Shown in pieces: positions 9,742 to 18,600 of a stretch of DNA of 64,000 bases. Position numbers and translations under genes: made by a program. Each line of letters opens with the position of its first letter. Position 1 is the stretch's first letter. Location of the stretch: assembly GCA_947499555.1 (NCBI GenBank), contig CANMOU010000002.1, forward strand, positions 383,001-447,000, written 5' to 3'. This stretch comes from an uncultured Roseovarius sp. (GTDB lineage Bacteria > Pseudomonadota > Alphaproteobacteria > Rhodobacterales > Rhodobacteraceae). Below the pieces are notes generated by a model, which did no database searches, had not been told where the DNA came from, and saw only the letters and a program-made list of their open reading frames with translations.

Positions 9742-10321
9742 ACGTGGCCACCCACTGCCCGGGCTTGGCGCGGCGGGAGCGAAACAGGGTAAGTGACCAG
9801 CGTGGACGCCCCGGCGCCTGGGCATCGTGCGGATGCAGGGCAGACGGCACCGAGGATATGCGCCATCTTTCGCGGGCGGCACTGAGATTGGCAGACGCGG
9901 CACGCCGAATGAGCCAGCAGGGGAGGCCCGCCGCCTCTGAGCGCATCGCAAGCCGCTTGGTTGCGGTGAAGTCGAGAGCCGGAGGATCGCCCCAAACCTC
10001 GCCAATCACAGCGCCCAATGCTTTGCATCTTAATCCATCCTCCATTGCCCAAAGCACATCCGCCGCCCGTGACAGATGCACCATGATCACAGGTCGGGCT
10101 GTGCCGATGCCGACCAGATAAGGCCGCGCCGCTTCCTTGCGCGAAAGCCGGTCCTGAACCCAAAGGACAGGCGCATCCGTTCGCGGCAGACGGGCGAGGA
10201 TAAAACCAACAGCGGCAGCATCACTCACCGTTTCGGGGAAAACCTCGGACAAGGTATGCGCAACCGGATCAGGAGTGTGACTCTGACCTGCCAAACGTTT
10301 CTGAACCCTGAGCGACCCCAT
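9644..10321 (-). CDS. imuA: ImuA, RecA-like mutasome protein
   Basis: First gene of the SOS mutasome operon; ImuA is a RecA-like protein needed for DnaE2-dependent damage-induced mutagenesis. The 225 residues include the characteristic ARLPRTDAPVLWVQDRLSRKE segment and the strand-helix pattern around ALGAVIGEVWGD and FTATKRLAMRSEAAGLP, with a basic C-terminal part. A LexA box lies 22 bp upstream of its ATG. The assignment rests on sequence and on its place before imuB and dnaE2. Confidence 0.92.
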   Translation of the reverse strand: MGSLRVQKRLAGQSHTPDPVAHTLSEVFPETVSDAAAVGFILARLPRTDAPVLWVQDRLSRKEAARPYLVGIGTARPVIMVHLSRAADVLWAMEDGLRCKALGAVIGEVWGDPPALDFTATKRLAMRSEAAGLPCWLIRRAASANLSAARERWRISSVPSALHPHDAQAPGRPRWSLTLFRSRRAKPGQWVATYDRSADCFDLTASVRDGSLAAGHGAAGQRAAG

Positions 10322-10342
10322 AAAGACCCGAATCTCGATAAT

Positions 10343-10357
10343 GTTCTCTATTTGTTC
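10343..10357. promoter_or_regulatory. LexA (SOS) box of the imuA-imuB-dnaE2 operon
   Basis: GTTC-TCTATTT-GTTC is an exact match to the alphaproteobacterial LexA operator GTTC-N7-GTTC. It lies 22 bp upstream of the imuA start, where it would cover the core promoter. DNA-damage induction of the operon follows from this. Confidence 0.93.
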
Positions 10358-10411
10358 TAATTCAGGATAGGCATTTGGTCAAATAGCGTTGCACCCACTG
10401 CGAGCCCTTTT

Positions 10412-10456
10412 TGCAAATCATTCGCAATTGCATTGACTTTTTGCGAATGACTCTCA
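10412..10456. promoter_or_regulatory. Two Fur/Mur-type operators over the metal-transporter promoter
   Basis: Two 7-1-7 inverted repeats have centres 30 bp apart: TGCAAAT-C-ATTCGCA (10412-10426, 6 of 7 pairs) and TGCGAAT-G-ACTCTCA (10442-10456, 5 of 7 pairs). Between and over them lies a possible -35 TTGACT (10433-10438) and a -10-like CATATT (10455-10460). The layout fits repression by a Fur-superfamily regulator; the TGCAAAT half-site suggests the Mn-responsive Mur more than Zur, but this is inference. Confidence 0.65.
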
Positions 10457-10497
10457 TATTCAATACAGATACACCGCATCAGACCGGAGATACTTCT

Positions 10498-11466
10498 ATG
10501 CGCCTCGGGCGTCGTGACTTTCTGAAAACCTCGTTTGTGACGGCTACTCTGGCCGTTTCTCCTGGTTTTTCGCTGGCCAGCAGCCGTCTGTCAGTCGTTG
10601 CCACCACCGGCATGATTGCCGATGCGGCACGTCAGGTTGGCGGGGATCTGGTTGAGGTCAAGGCGTTGATGGGCCCCGGCGTGGACCCGCATGCCTATCG
10701 GCAAACGCGCACAGACCTTGTCGCTGCAACACAGGCCGATCTGGTGCTCTGGAACGGGCTCTATCTGGAGGCACAGATGGAGGAGTTCCTGCTCAAGCTT
10801 GGCAAACGGCGGAACGTCGTCGCTGTGGCAGAAGCCGTGCCAGAGGACCTGCTGATTGCACATGAAGATTATGATGGGCGGTTTGACCCCCATGTCTGGA
10901 TGGTACCCGAACTTTGGGCGCATGTGGTGGGCGCGGTCCACGACGCGCTTGTTGGCTTGGCACCAGAGCACAAAGAGACATTTCGTGCCAATGCCGATAC
11001 GCATCTGGCGCAAATAAACCGCTTGGCCACTTATGCGCGAACGTCGCTCGACACTGTTCCGGAGGCCTCGCGCGTGCTGCTCTCTGCGCATGACGCTTTT
11101 GGCTATTTCGGGCAGAGCTATGGGTTTGAGGTTATCGGCATTCAGGGCATCTCGACCGAATCCGAGGCGGGCCTAAATCGCATCAGCACCCTGGCCGACA
11201 TGCTTGTTGAGCGCGACATCCGTGCGGTTTTTGTCGAAAGCTCTGTAAGTGACCGCAACGTGCGTGCTCTTATCGAGGGGGCGGCGGCACAAGGTCACCA
11301 AGTCAAGATCGGCGGCGAGCTTTTCTCGGACGCGATGGGGCAGGCCAATACGTACGAAGGCAGCTATATCGGCATGATCGATCACAACGTAACGACCATC
11401 ACTTCGGCCCTGGGTGGCACTGTGCCCGCCCGTGGCATGAACGGCAAATTATCGGCAGGAAGCTAG
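10498..11466 (+). CDS. Mn/Zn ABC transporter substrate-binding protein (TroA/ZnuA family), Tat-type signal
   Basis: Periplasmic metal-binding receptor of an ABC importer. The ATG at 10498 has GGAGA upstream and opens into a twin-arginine signal (GRRDFLKTSF). DPHAY and DPHVWM each give a metal-binding His, SAHDAFGYF gives the third, and GELFSDAMG the Asp, which makes a His-His-His-Asp site as in TroA. No long His-rich loop as in ZnuA is present. Length 322. Zn or Mn cannot be decided from these residues alone. It is the first gene of four, with the ATPase 3 bp downstream. Confidence 0.93.
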   Translation: MRLGRRDFLKTSFVTATLAVSPGFSLASSRLSVVATTGMIADAARQVGGDLVEVKALMGPGVDPHAYRQTRTDLVAATQADLVLWNGLYLEAQMEEFLLKLGKRRNVVAVAEAVPEDLLIAHEDYDGRFDPHVWMVPELWAHVVGAVHDALVGLAPEHKETFRANADTHLAQINRLATYARTSLDTVPEASRVLLSAHDAFGYFGQSYGFEVIGIQGISTESEAGLNRISTLADMLVERDIRAVFVESSVSDRNVRALIEGAAAQGHQVKIGGELFSDAMGQANTYEGSYIGMIDHNVTTITSALGGTVPARGMNGKLSAGS

Positions 11467-11469
11467 GCG

Positions 11470-12264
11470 ATGTCTCTTGATCTCATTACATCAGAAGGTC
11501 ATCGCGTCGGTGGCGAAACAGAGTTTGATGCACCGTTGGCCATTCGCGGCTTGACGGTGTCTTACGGCGAAAAACCGGCGGTCTTTTCCATCGATGCGAC
11601 CTTCCAGCCCGGTGAGATGACGGCGATCATCGGCCCCAATGGTGCGGGCAAATCCACGCTTCTGAAGGCCGCGCTCGGCATCGTCAAGCCGCTTTCGGGC
11701 CTCATCTCTGCCTGGGGTCAGCCCATGGCATCCCAGCGCGCGCGCATCGCCTATGTGCCGCAGCGCGCCAGTGTCGACTGGGATTTTCCGACACGCGTGC
11801 TTGATGTCGTGATGATGGGTCAGTACCGGTCACTTGGGCTCTTGTCGCGGGTGCGCAACGACCACCGTCAGATCGCCATGGACAGCCTTGAGCGTGTTGG
11901 CATGGCACAATTCGCCGACCGTCAGATTGGCCAGCTTTCAGGCGGGCAGCAGCAGCGGGTCTTTCTTGCCCGTGCACTGGCACAAAGGGCGGATCTCTAT
12001 CTGCTTGATGAGCCTTTTGCGGGGGTGGATGCGGCCACCGAAAAGGCCATTGTCTCGGTCCTGCAGGAGCTGCGTGCCCAAGGCAAGACCGTTGTGGCGG
12101 TGCATCATGATCTGGCGACTGTGCCCGACTATTTCGACCGTGTGTTCCTGATCAACACGACCCGCATCGCGGAAGGTGCATTGGCCGAAGCCTTTACCCA
12201 ACCGAACCTGCAAGCCGCCTATGGCGGACGTCTGGCCACCGCGCAAATGGGCGCGGCGATCTGA
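11470..12264 (+). CDS. Mn/Zn ABC transporter ATP-binding protein
   Basis: Cytoplasmic ATPase that powers the metal importer. A complete ABC cassette is visible: Walker A GPNGAGKST, signature LSGGQQQRVFLARAL, Walker B YLLDEPFAGVD and a switch His in VHHDL. The 264 residues include an N-terminal extension of about 20 before the fold begins. It lies 3 bp from the receptor gene and 4 bp before the first permease. Confidence 0.95.
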   Translation: MSLDLITSEGHRVGGETEFDAPLAIRGLTVSYGEKPAVFSIDATFQPGEMTAIIGPNGAGKSTLLKAALGIVKPLSGLISAWGQPMASQRARIAYVPQRASVDWDFPTRVLDVVMMGQYRSLGLLSRVRNDHRQIAMDSLERVGMAQFADRQIGQLSGGQQQRVFLARALAQRADLYLLDEPFAGVDAATEKAIVSVLQELRAQGKTVVAVHHDLATVPDYFDRVFLINTTRIAEGALAEAFTQPNLQAAYGGRLATAQMGAAI

Positions 12265-12268
12265 TCTT

Positions 12269-13468
12269 ATGCTATTCGAGGCGCTTACCCTGCAGCTTGG
12301 CTACAACGCCACGTTGGTAACGATGGGTGCCATGCTCCTGGGCATTGCTGCGGGGGCAACCGGGACATTCCTTTTCCTTGGCAAACGCGCCCTTGTCAGC
12401 GATGCGATCAGCCATGCCACCCTGCCCGGTGTGGCACTGGCCTTTATGGTGATGGTTCTCTTTGGCGGCGATGGCCGGTCTTTGCCCGGCTTGCTCATCG
12501 GCTCTGCCATCACCTCGGCCATTGGTCTTCTTTGCGTCAGCGCTCTGACCCATCGCACGCGTTTGTCCGAAGACGCGGCCATTGGCGCAGTCCTGTCGGT
12601 TTTCTTCGGCTTTGGCATTGTTCTTTTGACCGTGGTCCAGTCGATGAATGCCGGACGTCAGGCAGGTTTGGAAAGCTTCCTTCTAGGGTCAACCGCAGGC
12701 ATGCTGTGGAACGATGCCGTCGTGATCGCCCTTGGTGGTACTTTGGTTCTGCTGGCCGTTCTGCTTTTGCGGCGACCTATGACCATCGTGGCTTTTGATC
12801 CCGAATTTGCGGCTGGAGCCGGTATGAATGTGCGCCGAACCGAGCTTGCCATGATGGGTCTGGCAATGGCGATTACCGTTGTTGGCCTCAAGATCGTCGG
12901 TCTGATCCTTATCGTCGCACTCCTGATCATTCCCGCCGTTGCCGCGCGGTTCTGGAGCCACCGGGTTGGCCATGTCGTGCTGCTGGCAGGTGCCTTCGGT
13001 GGGCTTTCCGGTTATGTCGGCGCGGCCCTTTCTGCCACGGCACCAGCCTTGCCCACAGGTCCGATCATCGTGCTTGTGGCCTTCGCGATCTTTCTACTGT
13101 CGCTGCTTGTTGCGCCTGCGCGGGGCATTCTGGCCGCCCTGATACGGCACCGCCGTTTTCAGGCGCAGGTGCATATCCGACAGGGTTTACTGGCGCTGGC
13201 GACCGGACAACCAATCTACGAGCCGCTGACCATCCGCCTGATGCGCCGCCGCGGGCTTGTGCGAGCCGATGGTGTGGCCACAGAGACAGGTCAGGCGCAG
13301 GCCGCCCGCGCCTTGCTGGATGAGCACCGCTGGCAGGTGTTGCGCTCTGATCCCGCCCATGAAGAGGCGGCGGCACATTACGATTGGCTGACGCCGCTTG
13401 ATACTGTGCTGACGCCGGACCAGCTTAGGGCGCTTGACGATGCTCTGGGGCCGAGGGCGGCAACATGA
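12269..13468 (+). CDS. Metal ABC permease fused to a DtxR-like C-terminal domain
   Basis: Membrane channel of the importer, with an extra domain. The ATG at 12269 follows the ATPase stop directly. Residues 1-290 are a ZnuB/TroC-type permease with about eight helices (GTFLFLGKRALVSDAISHA signature near residue 32). Residues 291-399 are soluble: a winged-helix-like segment ending in IRLMRRRGLVRADG..TETG, then LLDEHRWQVL..DPAHEEAAAHYDWLTPLDTVLTPDQLRALDDALG, which resembles DtxR's dimerisation/metal-binding helices. The tail may sense metal; that is inference. Its stop overlaps the next start (ATGA). Confidence 0.88.
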   Translation: MLFEALTLQLGYNATLVTMGAMLLGIAAGATGTFLFLGKRALVSDAISHATLPGVALAFMVMVLFGGDGRSLPGLLIGSAITSAIGLLCVSALTHRTRLSEDAAIGAVLSVFFGFGIVLLTVVQSMNAGRQAGLESFLLGSTAGMLWNDAVVIALGGTLVLLAVLLLRRPMTIVAFDPEFAAGAGMNVRRTELAMMGLAMAITVVGLKIVGLILIVALLIIPAVAARFWSHRVGHVVLLAGAFGGLSGYVGAALSATAPALPTGPIIVLVAFAIFLLSLLVAPARGILAALIRHRRFQAQVHIRQGLLALATGQPIYEPLTIRLMRRRGLVRADGVATETGQAQAARALLDEHRWQVLRSDPAHEEAAAHYDWLTPLDTVLTPDQLRALDDALGPRAAT

Positions 13469-14394
13469 CAGGGTCCGAGTTCGTGCCTCTTTCGCTTCCG
13501 CCACTGGTGATCGGCATCTGTGCTGCAATCGCCTGTGCTGTTCCGGGCAACTTCCTGCTTTTGCGCAAACAGGCGCTGATCGGGGATGCCATCAGCCATG
13601 TTGTCCTGCCCGGTATTGTGCTTGCCTTTCTGGTCACCGGCGTCGTGAGCGCCTGGCCGATGATGATCGGTGCAGGCGTGGCCGCGCTGGTTTGCGTGGG
13701 CCTGATCGAGACGATACGTCGTCTGGGTCGGATCGAACCCGGCGCGGCGATGGGCGTTGTCTTTACGGCCATGTTTGCAGGCGGCGTGTTGCTTTTGGAG
13801 CAATCAGACACGTCGTCGGTGCATCTCGACGTCGAGCATGCGCTTTTTGGCAACCTTGAAAGCCTCATCTGGCTGGATGCCACAGGTTGGCATTCGCTGC
13901 TCGACCCGGCCGCGCTCGCCGGGATGCCGCCCGAGCTTTGGCGCATGCTGATAACACTTCTGGCTGTGCTCGCTATGACGATGGTTTTCTGGCGGCCACT
14001 GAAACTCTCAACCTTCGATGAAGGCTTTGCGCGCACGATAGGGTTGCCGGTCAATCTTATTGGGCTTGGCCTTGTCATCGCGGCGGCCATCGCGGCCGTG
14101 GCTGCCTTTGACGCGGTCGGCTCAATCATCGTGATTGCGATGTTCATCTGCCCGCCCGCAGCCGCGCGTATGATGACAAACAGCCTGGAAGCACAAGTGC
14201 TCTGGTCTGTCGCTTTCGCCGTGCTCTCAGCGGTTCTGGGCTATGTGTTGGCGGGGTACGGGCCACTTTGGCTTGGCTTTGAAAATGCCGTGAGTGCGGC
14301 GGGTATGATCGCGACCGTGTCGGGTGTGATCCTTGCAATTGCCGCCGCTTTCGGCCCTTTCAGAACGCGCCACGGCGTACCTGCTGAGATCTAG
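13465..14394 (+). CDS. Second Mn/Zn ABC transporter permease
   Basis: A 309-residue ZnuB/TroC-type permease without the soluble tail of its neighbour. The GNFLLLRKQALIGDAISHVVLPG signature near residue 30 and about nine hydrophobic helices define the family. Two different permease genes in one operon, as in SitCD or TroCD, suggest a heterodimeric channel. Translation is coupled to the previous gene by ATGA. The stop TAG is read on the other strand as the stop of the DgoK-like gene (shared CTAG). Confidence 0.93.
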   Translation: MTGSEFVPLSLPPLVIGICAAIACAVPGNFLLLRKQALIGDAISHVVLPGIVLAFLVTGVVSAWPMMIGAGVAALVCVGLIETIRRLGRIEPGAAMGVVFTAMFAGGVLLLEQSDTSSVHLDVEHALFGNLESLIWLDATGWHSLLDPAALAGMPPELWRMLITLLAVLAMTMVFWRPLKLSTFDEGFARTIGLPVNLIGLGLVIAAAIAAVAAFDAVGSIIVIAMFICPPAAARMMTNSLEAQVLWSVAFAVLSAVLGYVLAGYGPLWLGFENAVSAAGMIATVSGVILAIAAAFGPFRTRHGVPAEI

Positions 14395-15089
14395 GCCGCG
14401 AAACCCAGACGCTGCGCAAGGGCCGTCAGACCGGCCCCAACCAGTGCCTCGGGGTGATGCGTCGTGTAGGGCACCGACTGGACTTCGAGCGCCTGGTTCT
14501 GCGCCTCGGGCTTCTCGGAAATAACCAGAACCTGCTGTCCCAGCCAATAAGGTCGCGTCGCAGCCAGCTCTGCGCCCAGCAAATGCCCGGTAAGCGCCTT
14601 GGCATCACCCATGACTTCGGCTTTTCGCAAATGACTGGCCAATCGTTCCGGCTGGCTCATTGTGTCAGCCAATGCATCGGGGCAAATCGCATTTGCCCCG
14701 CCGAGGGCAGCGATCAGCCTGGGTGTCAGGGTGGTCTGTGCGCTCACGGCCTCATTCGCACTTATGAGGATCCAATGGGTCAGATCACCATGCATGGCGC
14801 AGATCACACCATCCCACTGTTCATGGCGCGCCAGCGCGCCGGCAATCCAAAGCCGCACCCACCCGCTGATTACATCTGGCGGGCCGGCCTGCTCCCAGTT
14901 CGGCAGGAGAAGACCGTCTTCGGGTAATATCGGTGCAGGCAGTTCCTCTGCCGCTTCGCCGACGATTACTTTGGGGCCGAGAAATCCGCCCCCATCGGGC
15001 GCGATGACATCACGGATCAGCTCTGCACCCTGCATCTGAAATACGCGCACGCCCTCTGCGGCGCGACCAATCAGCGCCCAGTCACTCAC
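14391..15089 (-). CDS. Degenerate 2-dehydro-3-deoxygalactonokinase-like protein
   Basis: Homologue of DgoK, the ASKHA-fold kinase of the galactonate pathway, but probably not an active kinase. The match is clear in PPDVISGWVRLW, ADTMSQPERLASHL and LLGAELAATRPYWLGQ. The usual N-terminal phosphate loop (DWGTS) is missing and WALIGRAAEGVRVF takes its place. PGTHSKW is replaced by MHGDLTHW, and the TFMTGELF motif by TTLTPRLI. The protein is 232 residues against about 300 for DgoK. It starts at a GTG that overlaps the stop of the DUF442 gene (GTGA), so the pair is translated together. It could have a binding or regulatory role. Confidence 0.7.
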   Translation of the reverse strand: MSDWALIGRAAEGVRVFQMQGAELIRDVIAPDGGGFLGPKVIVGEAAEELPAPILPEDGLLLPNWEQAGPPDVISGWVRLWIAGALARHEQWDGVICAMHGDLTHWILISANEAVSAQTTLTPRLIAALGGANAICPDALADTMSQPERLASHLRKAEVMGDAKALTGHLLGAELAATRPYWLGQQVLVISEKPEAQNQALEVQSVPYTTHHPEALVGAGLTALAQRLGFAA

Positions 15090-15502
15090 CGGTTTGACAG
15101 CTGCTGAATAAGAGGCGACATGTCATAACCCGCCTTGGCGGCGCGACTTACGATCTCTTCGTCATCAAGCCGTCCGTATTGGGCAATGCTCCAAAGCATC
15201 GTGCAACGCGTGCCTGACCGGCAATAGGCCAGGATCGGTTTGGGCATCTCATCAAGTGCGGTCTTGAATTCGGACATTGCGCCCGGCGTGACCATGCCAG
15301 AGACAATGGGAATCCAGCGGATTTCGATCCCTTCATCTGCGGCGGCATTCTCAATCGCGGCGTAATCGGACTGCCCGATTTCCTCGCCGTCCGGACGATT
15401 GCACAGGATCGAGCGAAAGCCCGCCCCGGCGATTTCCTTTATATGAGCCGCATCAATCTGCGGCGATACGGCGAAGTCCTTGGTCAGCGGGCGAATGTCC
15501 AT
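15086..15502 (-). CDS. DUF442/TIGR01244-family phosphatase-like (beta-lactamase hydrolase-like) protein
   Basis: A 138-residue protein of the dual-specificity-phosphatase fold called beta-lactamase hydrolase-like protein. Characteristic features are LTKDFAVSPQI near the start, SILCNRPDGEE and the active-site loop YCRSGTRC (Cys-x4-Arg). The ATG at 15502 is preferred because GAGGAGACC precedes it by the right distance; another in-frame ATG lies at 15517. In other bacteria the domain is fused to or near sulfide-metabolism enzymes, but no such gene is adjacent here. It is translationally coupled to the DgoK-like gene. Confidence 0.88.
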   Translation of the reverse strand: MDIRPLTKDFAVSPQIDAAHIKEIAGAGFRSILCNRPDGEEIGQSDYAAIENAAADEGIEIRWIPIVSGMVTPGAMSEFKTALDEMPKPILAYCRSGTRCTMLWSIAQYGRLDDEEIVSRAAKAGYDMSPLIQQLSNR

Positions 15503-15622
15503 TCCCGGTCTCCTCATGGTCTCAGGCGCATATGGTCCGACTTCCAGCCAAATTTCAATGCCAATCCCGTTGACATTCGGGTTAGGCCTGCCAAGTCTGC
15601 AGACGGTTCAAACGCGGGGTTG

Positions 15623-18600
15623 ATGATGACGGGTGCCTGGGAATTCTGGATTGATCGCGGTGGAACCTTTACCGACGTCGTTGCGCTGGACCCCGAAGGC
15701 GAGGTTCATACGCACAAGCTTTTGTCCGAGAATCCTGAACGGTATAGCGATGCCGCCGTGCAGGGTATCCGGGAGGTGATGGGCCTATCGGATGCCTTTC
15801 CGGACAAGTCCATTCAGGCCGTGAAAATGGGCACCACGGTGGCCACCAACGCCCTTCTGGAGCGAAAGGGCGAGCGCGTTCTTCTGGTGATCACCAAAGG
15901 ATATCGCGATCTTCTGAGGATTGGGTATCAGACCCGCCCGCGCCTTTTCGATCTGGAGATCAAGCGACCCGACCTGCTTTATGAGCAGGTCATCGAAATG
16001 GACGAACGTCTTGATGCAGAGGGTGAGGTCGTGCGCCCGCTGAATGAAGCGCCTTTGCGCGATGCGATGCAATCGGAATTTGATCAGGGTATCCGCGCCA
16101 TCGCGATCGCCGGGCTGCACGCCTATTGCAACCCTGCTCATGAAAAGCGCGTAGCGAAGATGGCGCACGAGATTGGTTTCACGCAGATCTCGACAAGTGC
16201 CGAGGTCTCGCGGTTGGCGAAGCTGGTCGGCCGGGGCGACACCACTGTGGTGGACGCCTATCTTTCCCCCATTCTGCGCCGTTATGTGGATCAGGTCGCA
16301 GGCGCGCTTGATCTGGGCCGCGCCTGTCATCAGCTTCTCTTCATGCAGTCGAATGGTGGCCTGACAGAGGCGCGCCGCTTTCAGGGCCGCGATGCGATCC
16401 TTTCGGGGCCTGCGGGTGGCATCGTCGGAATGGCTCAGACCGGTGGGGCGGCAGGCTATGACAAGCTTATTGGCTTTGACATGGGCGGCACGTCAACCGA
16501 TGTGAGCCACTATGCAGGAGAGTTTGAGCGTAGTTTCGAGACCGAGGTGGCCGGTGTGCGCATGCGCGCGCCAATGATGGATATTCATACGGTCGCGGCA
16601 GGTGGTGGCAGCATCTGCAAGTTTGAGGATGGCCGGTTTCAGGTCGGCCCCGAAAGCGCGGGCGCCGATCCCGGCCCGGCCTGTTATCGCCGTGGCGGGC
16701 CGCTCGCGGTGACCGATTGCAACGTCATGCTGGGCAAACTCAACCCGGAACACTTTCCGGCTGTCTTTGGCCCCGATGGCGACCAGAAGCTCGATCCTGA
16801 GACGGTGCGCGCGAAGTTCATCGACCTCGCCCAAAGCGTGGCGGATCAGACAGGCGAAGCGCCCCGAAGCCCCGAGGACATGGCCGAAGGCTTTCTGCGC
16901 ATTGCCGTCGATAACATGGCCAATGCCATCAAGAAGATCAGTGTGCAGCGTGGCCATGACGTGACCGGTTATACCTTGCAATGTTTCGGAGGCGCGGGCG
17001 GACAACATGCCTGCCTTGTGGCAGATGCGCTTGGCATGCGGCGGGTGCTTATTCATCCCTACGCTGGCGTATTGTCGGCTTTTGGAATGGGACTGGCGCA
17101 AATCTCTTCGATGAAAGAAGCCCAGCTTGATTTGCCGCTCTCCGATATTACGGCCGCGCTGAGCAAAGCGGACGCCCTCAAGGCCGAGACCTCTGCCGAC
17201 GTCACCGCGCAGGGCGGTCAGTCCGTCCAGTCCGAAACCCGCCTACACCTGCGTTATGACGGCTCTCACCAGACCATTCCGGTGGCAGGCCAGACCATCG
17301 ACGCCGCACGCGAAGAGTTCGAGACCCTTCACAAGCAACGATACGGCTTCATCTCACCGACGCGCGGCATCGTCATCGACATGGTCAGCGTCGAGGCTTC
17401 AGGGTCGAGCGGGGTTGAGGCCCGCGCGCCAATCCTAACCGGCGATGGGAAAGCCAAGGCGAACGTGCCGGTCTACACAGAAGCGCGCTGGCAGGACGTG
17501 GCTCTTTATGATCGAGAAAGACTGGCACCAGACACGGCCATCAAGGGCCCTGCAATCATCACCGAACCCACCGGCACCAATATGGTGGAACCCGGCTGGT
17601 CGGCGCGGTTGGATGATCTGGGCAACCTCATCCTGGAACGGACCGAAACAGCAAAACGCATTGACGCGGCAGGCACGAAGGCCGATCCGGTTCTCTTGGA
17701 AGTGTTCAACAACCTTTTCATGTCCGTCGCCGATCAGATGGGCGCGACACTTGCCAACACATCCTGGTCGGTCAACATCAAGGAGCGGCTGGATTTTTCC
17801 TGCGCCATCTTTGATGAGCTCGGGGATCTGGTGGCCAATGCCCCGCATGTGCCGGTACATCTGGGGTCGATGTCCGACAGCATCAAAACCGTCATGCGCC
17901 TTAATCCGAATGTGCAACCGGGCGACGCCTATATGCTCAATTCGCCTTACAATGGCGGAACGCATTTGCCGGATCTGACGGTCGTCACACCTGTCTTCGT
18001 GGACGGCAAGCCGGCCTTCTGGCTGGGCAGCCGTGGACACCATGCCGATATCGGCGGGCGTACCCCGGGCAGTGCGCCACCCGATAGCACGCATATCGAC
18101 GAAGAAGGTGTGCTCATAGACAATGTGAAACTGGTCGATGCCGGCACGTTTCTTGACGAGACGGCGGAAGAGGTCTTTGCCTCTGGCACATATCCCTGCC
18201 GCAACATTGCGCAGAACATGGCAGATCTGAAAGCGCAGGTCGCGGCAAATGAAACCGGTCGGCAAGAGCTTCTGAAAGTCGTGGAGAATTTCGGATTCGA
18301 CGTCGTCCGCGCCTATATGGGCCACGTTCAGGACAATGCCGAGGAAAGCGTGCGCCGCGTGATCGACCGGCTGAAGGACGGGCAGTTCACCTATCCGATG
18401 GACCACGGCGCCGTCATCGAGGTCAAAGTCAGCGTCGATCGCGTCGCGCGCTCGGCCACCATTGATTTCACCGGAACAAGCGCCCAGCATTCGGGCAATT
18501 ACAACGCGCCCAAATCCATCTGCAGGGCCGTCGTGCTCTACGTTTTCCGCACGATGGTGGGTGCCGATATCCCGTTGAACGAAGGGTGTCTGAAACCGCT

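Noticed and set aside
15443-15622. N-terminal extension of the 5-oxoprolinase frame
   Set aside because: The extra 60 residues are unlike the family and cover the start of the divergent DUF442 gene.
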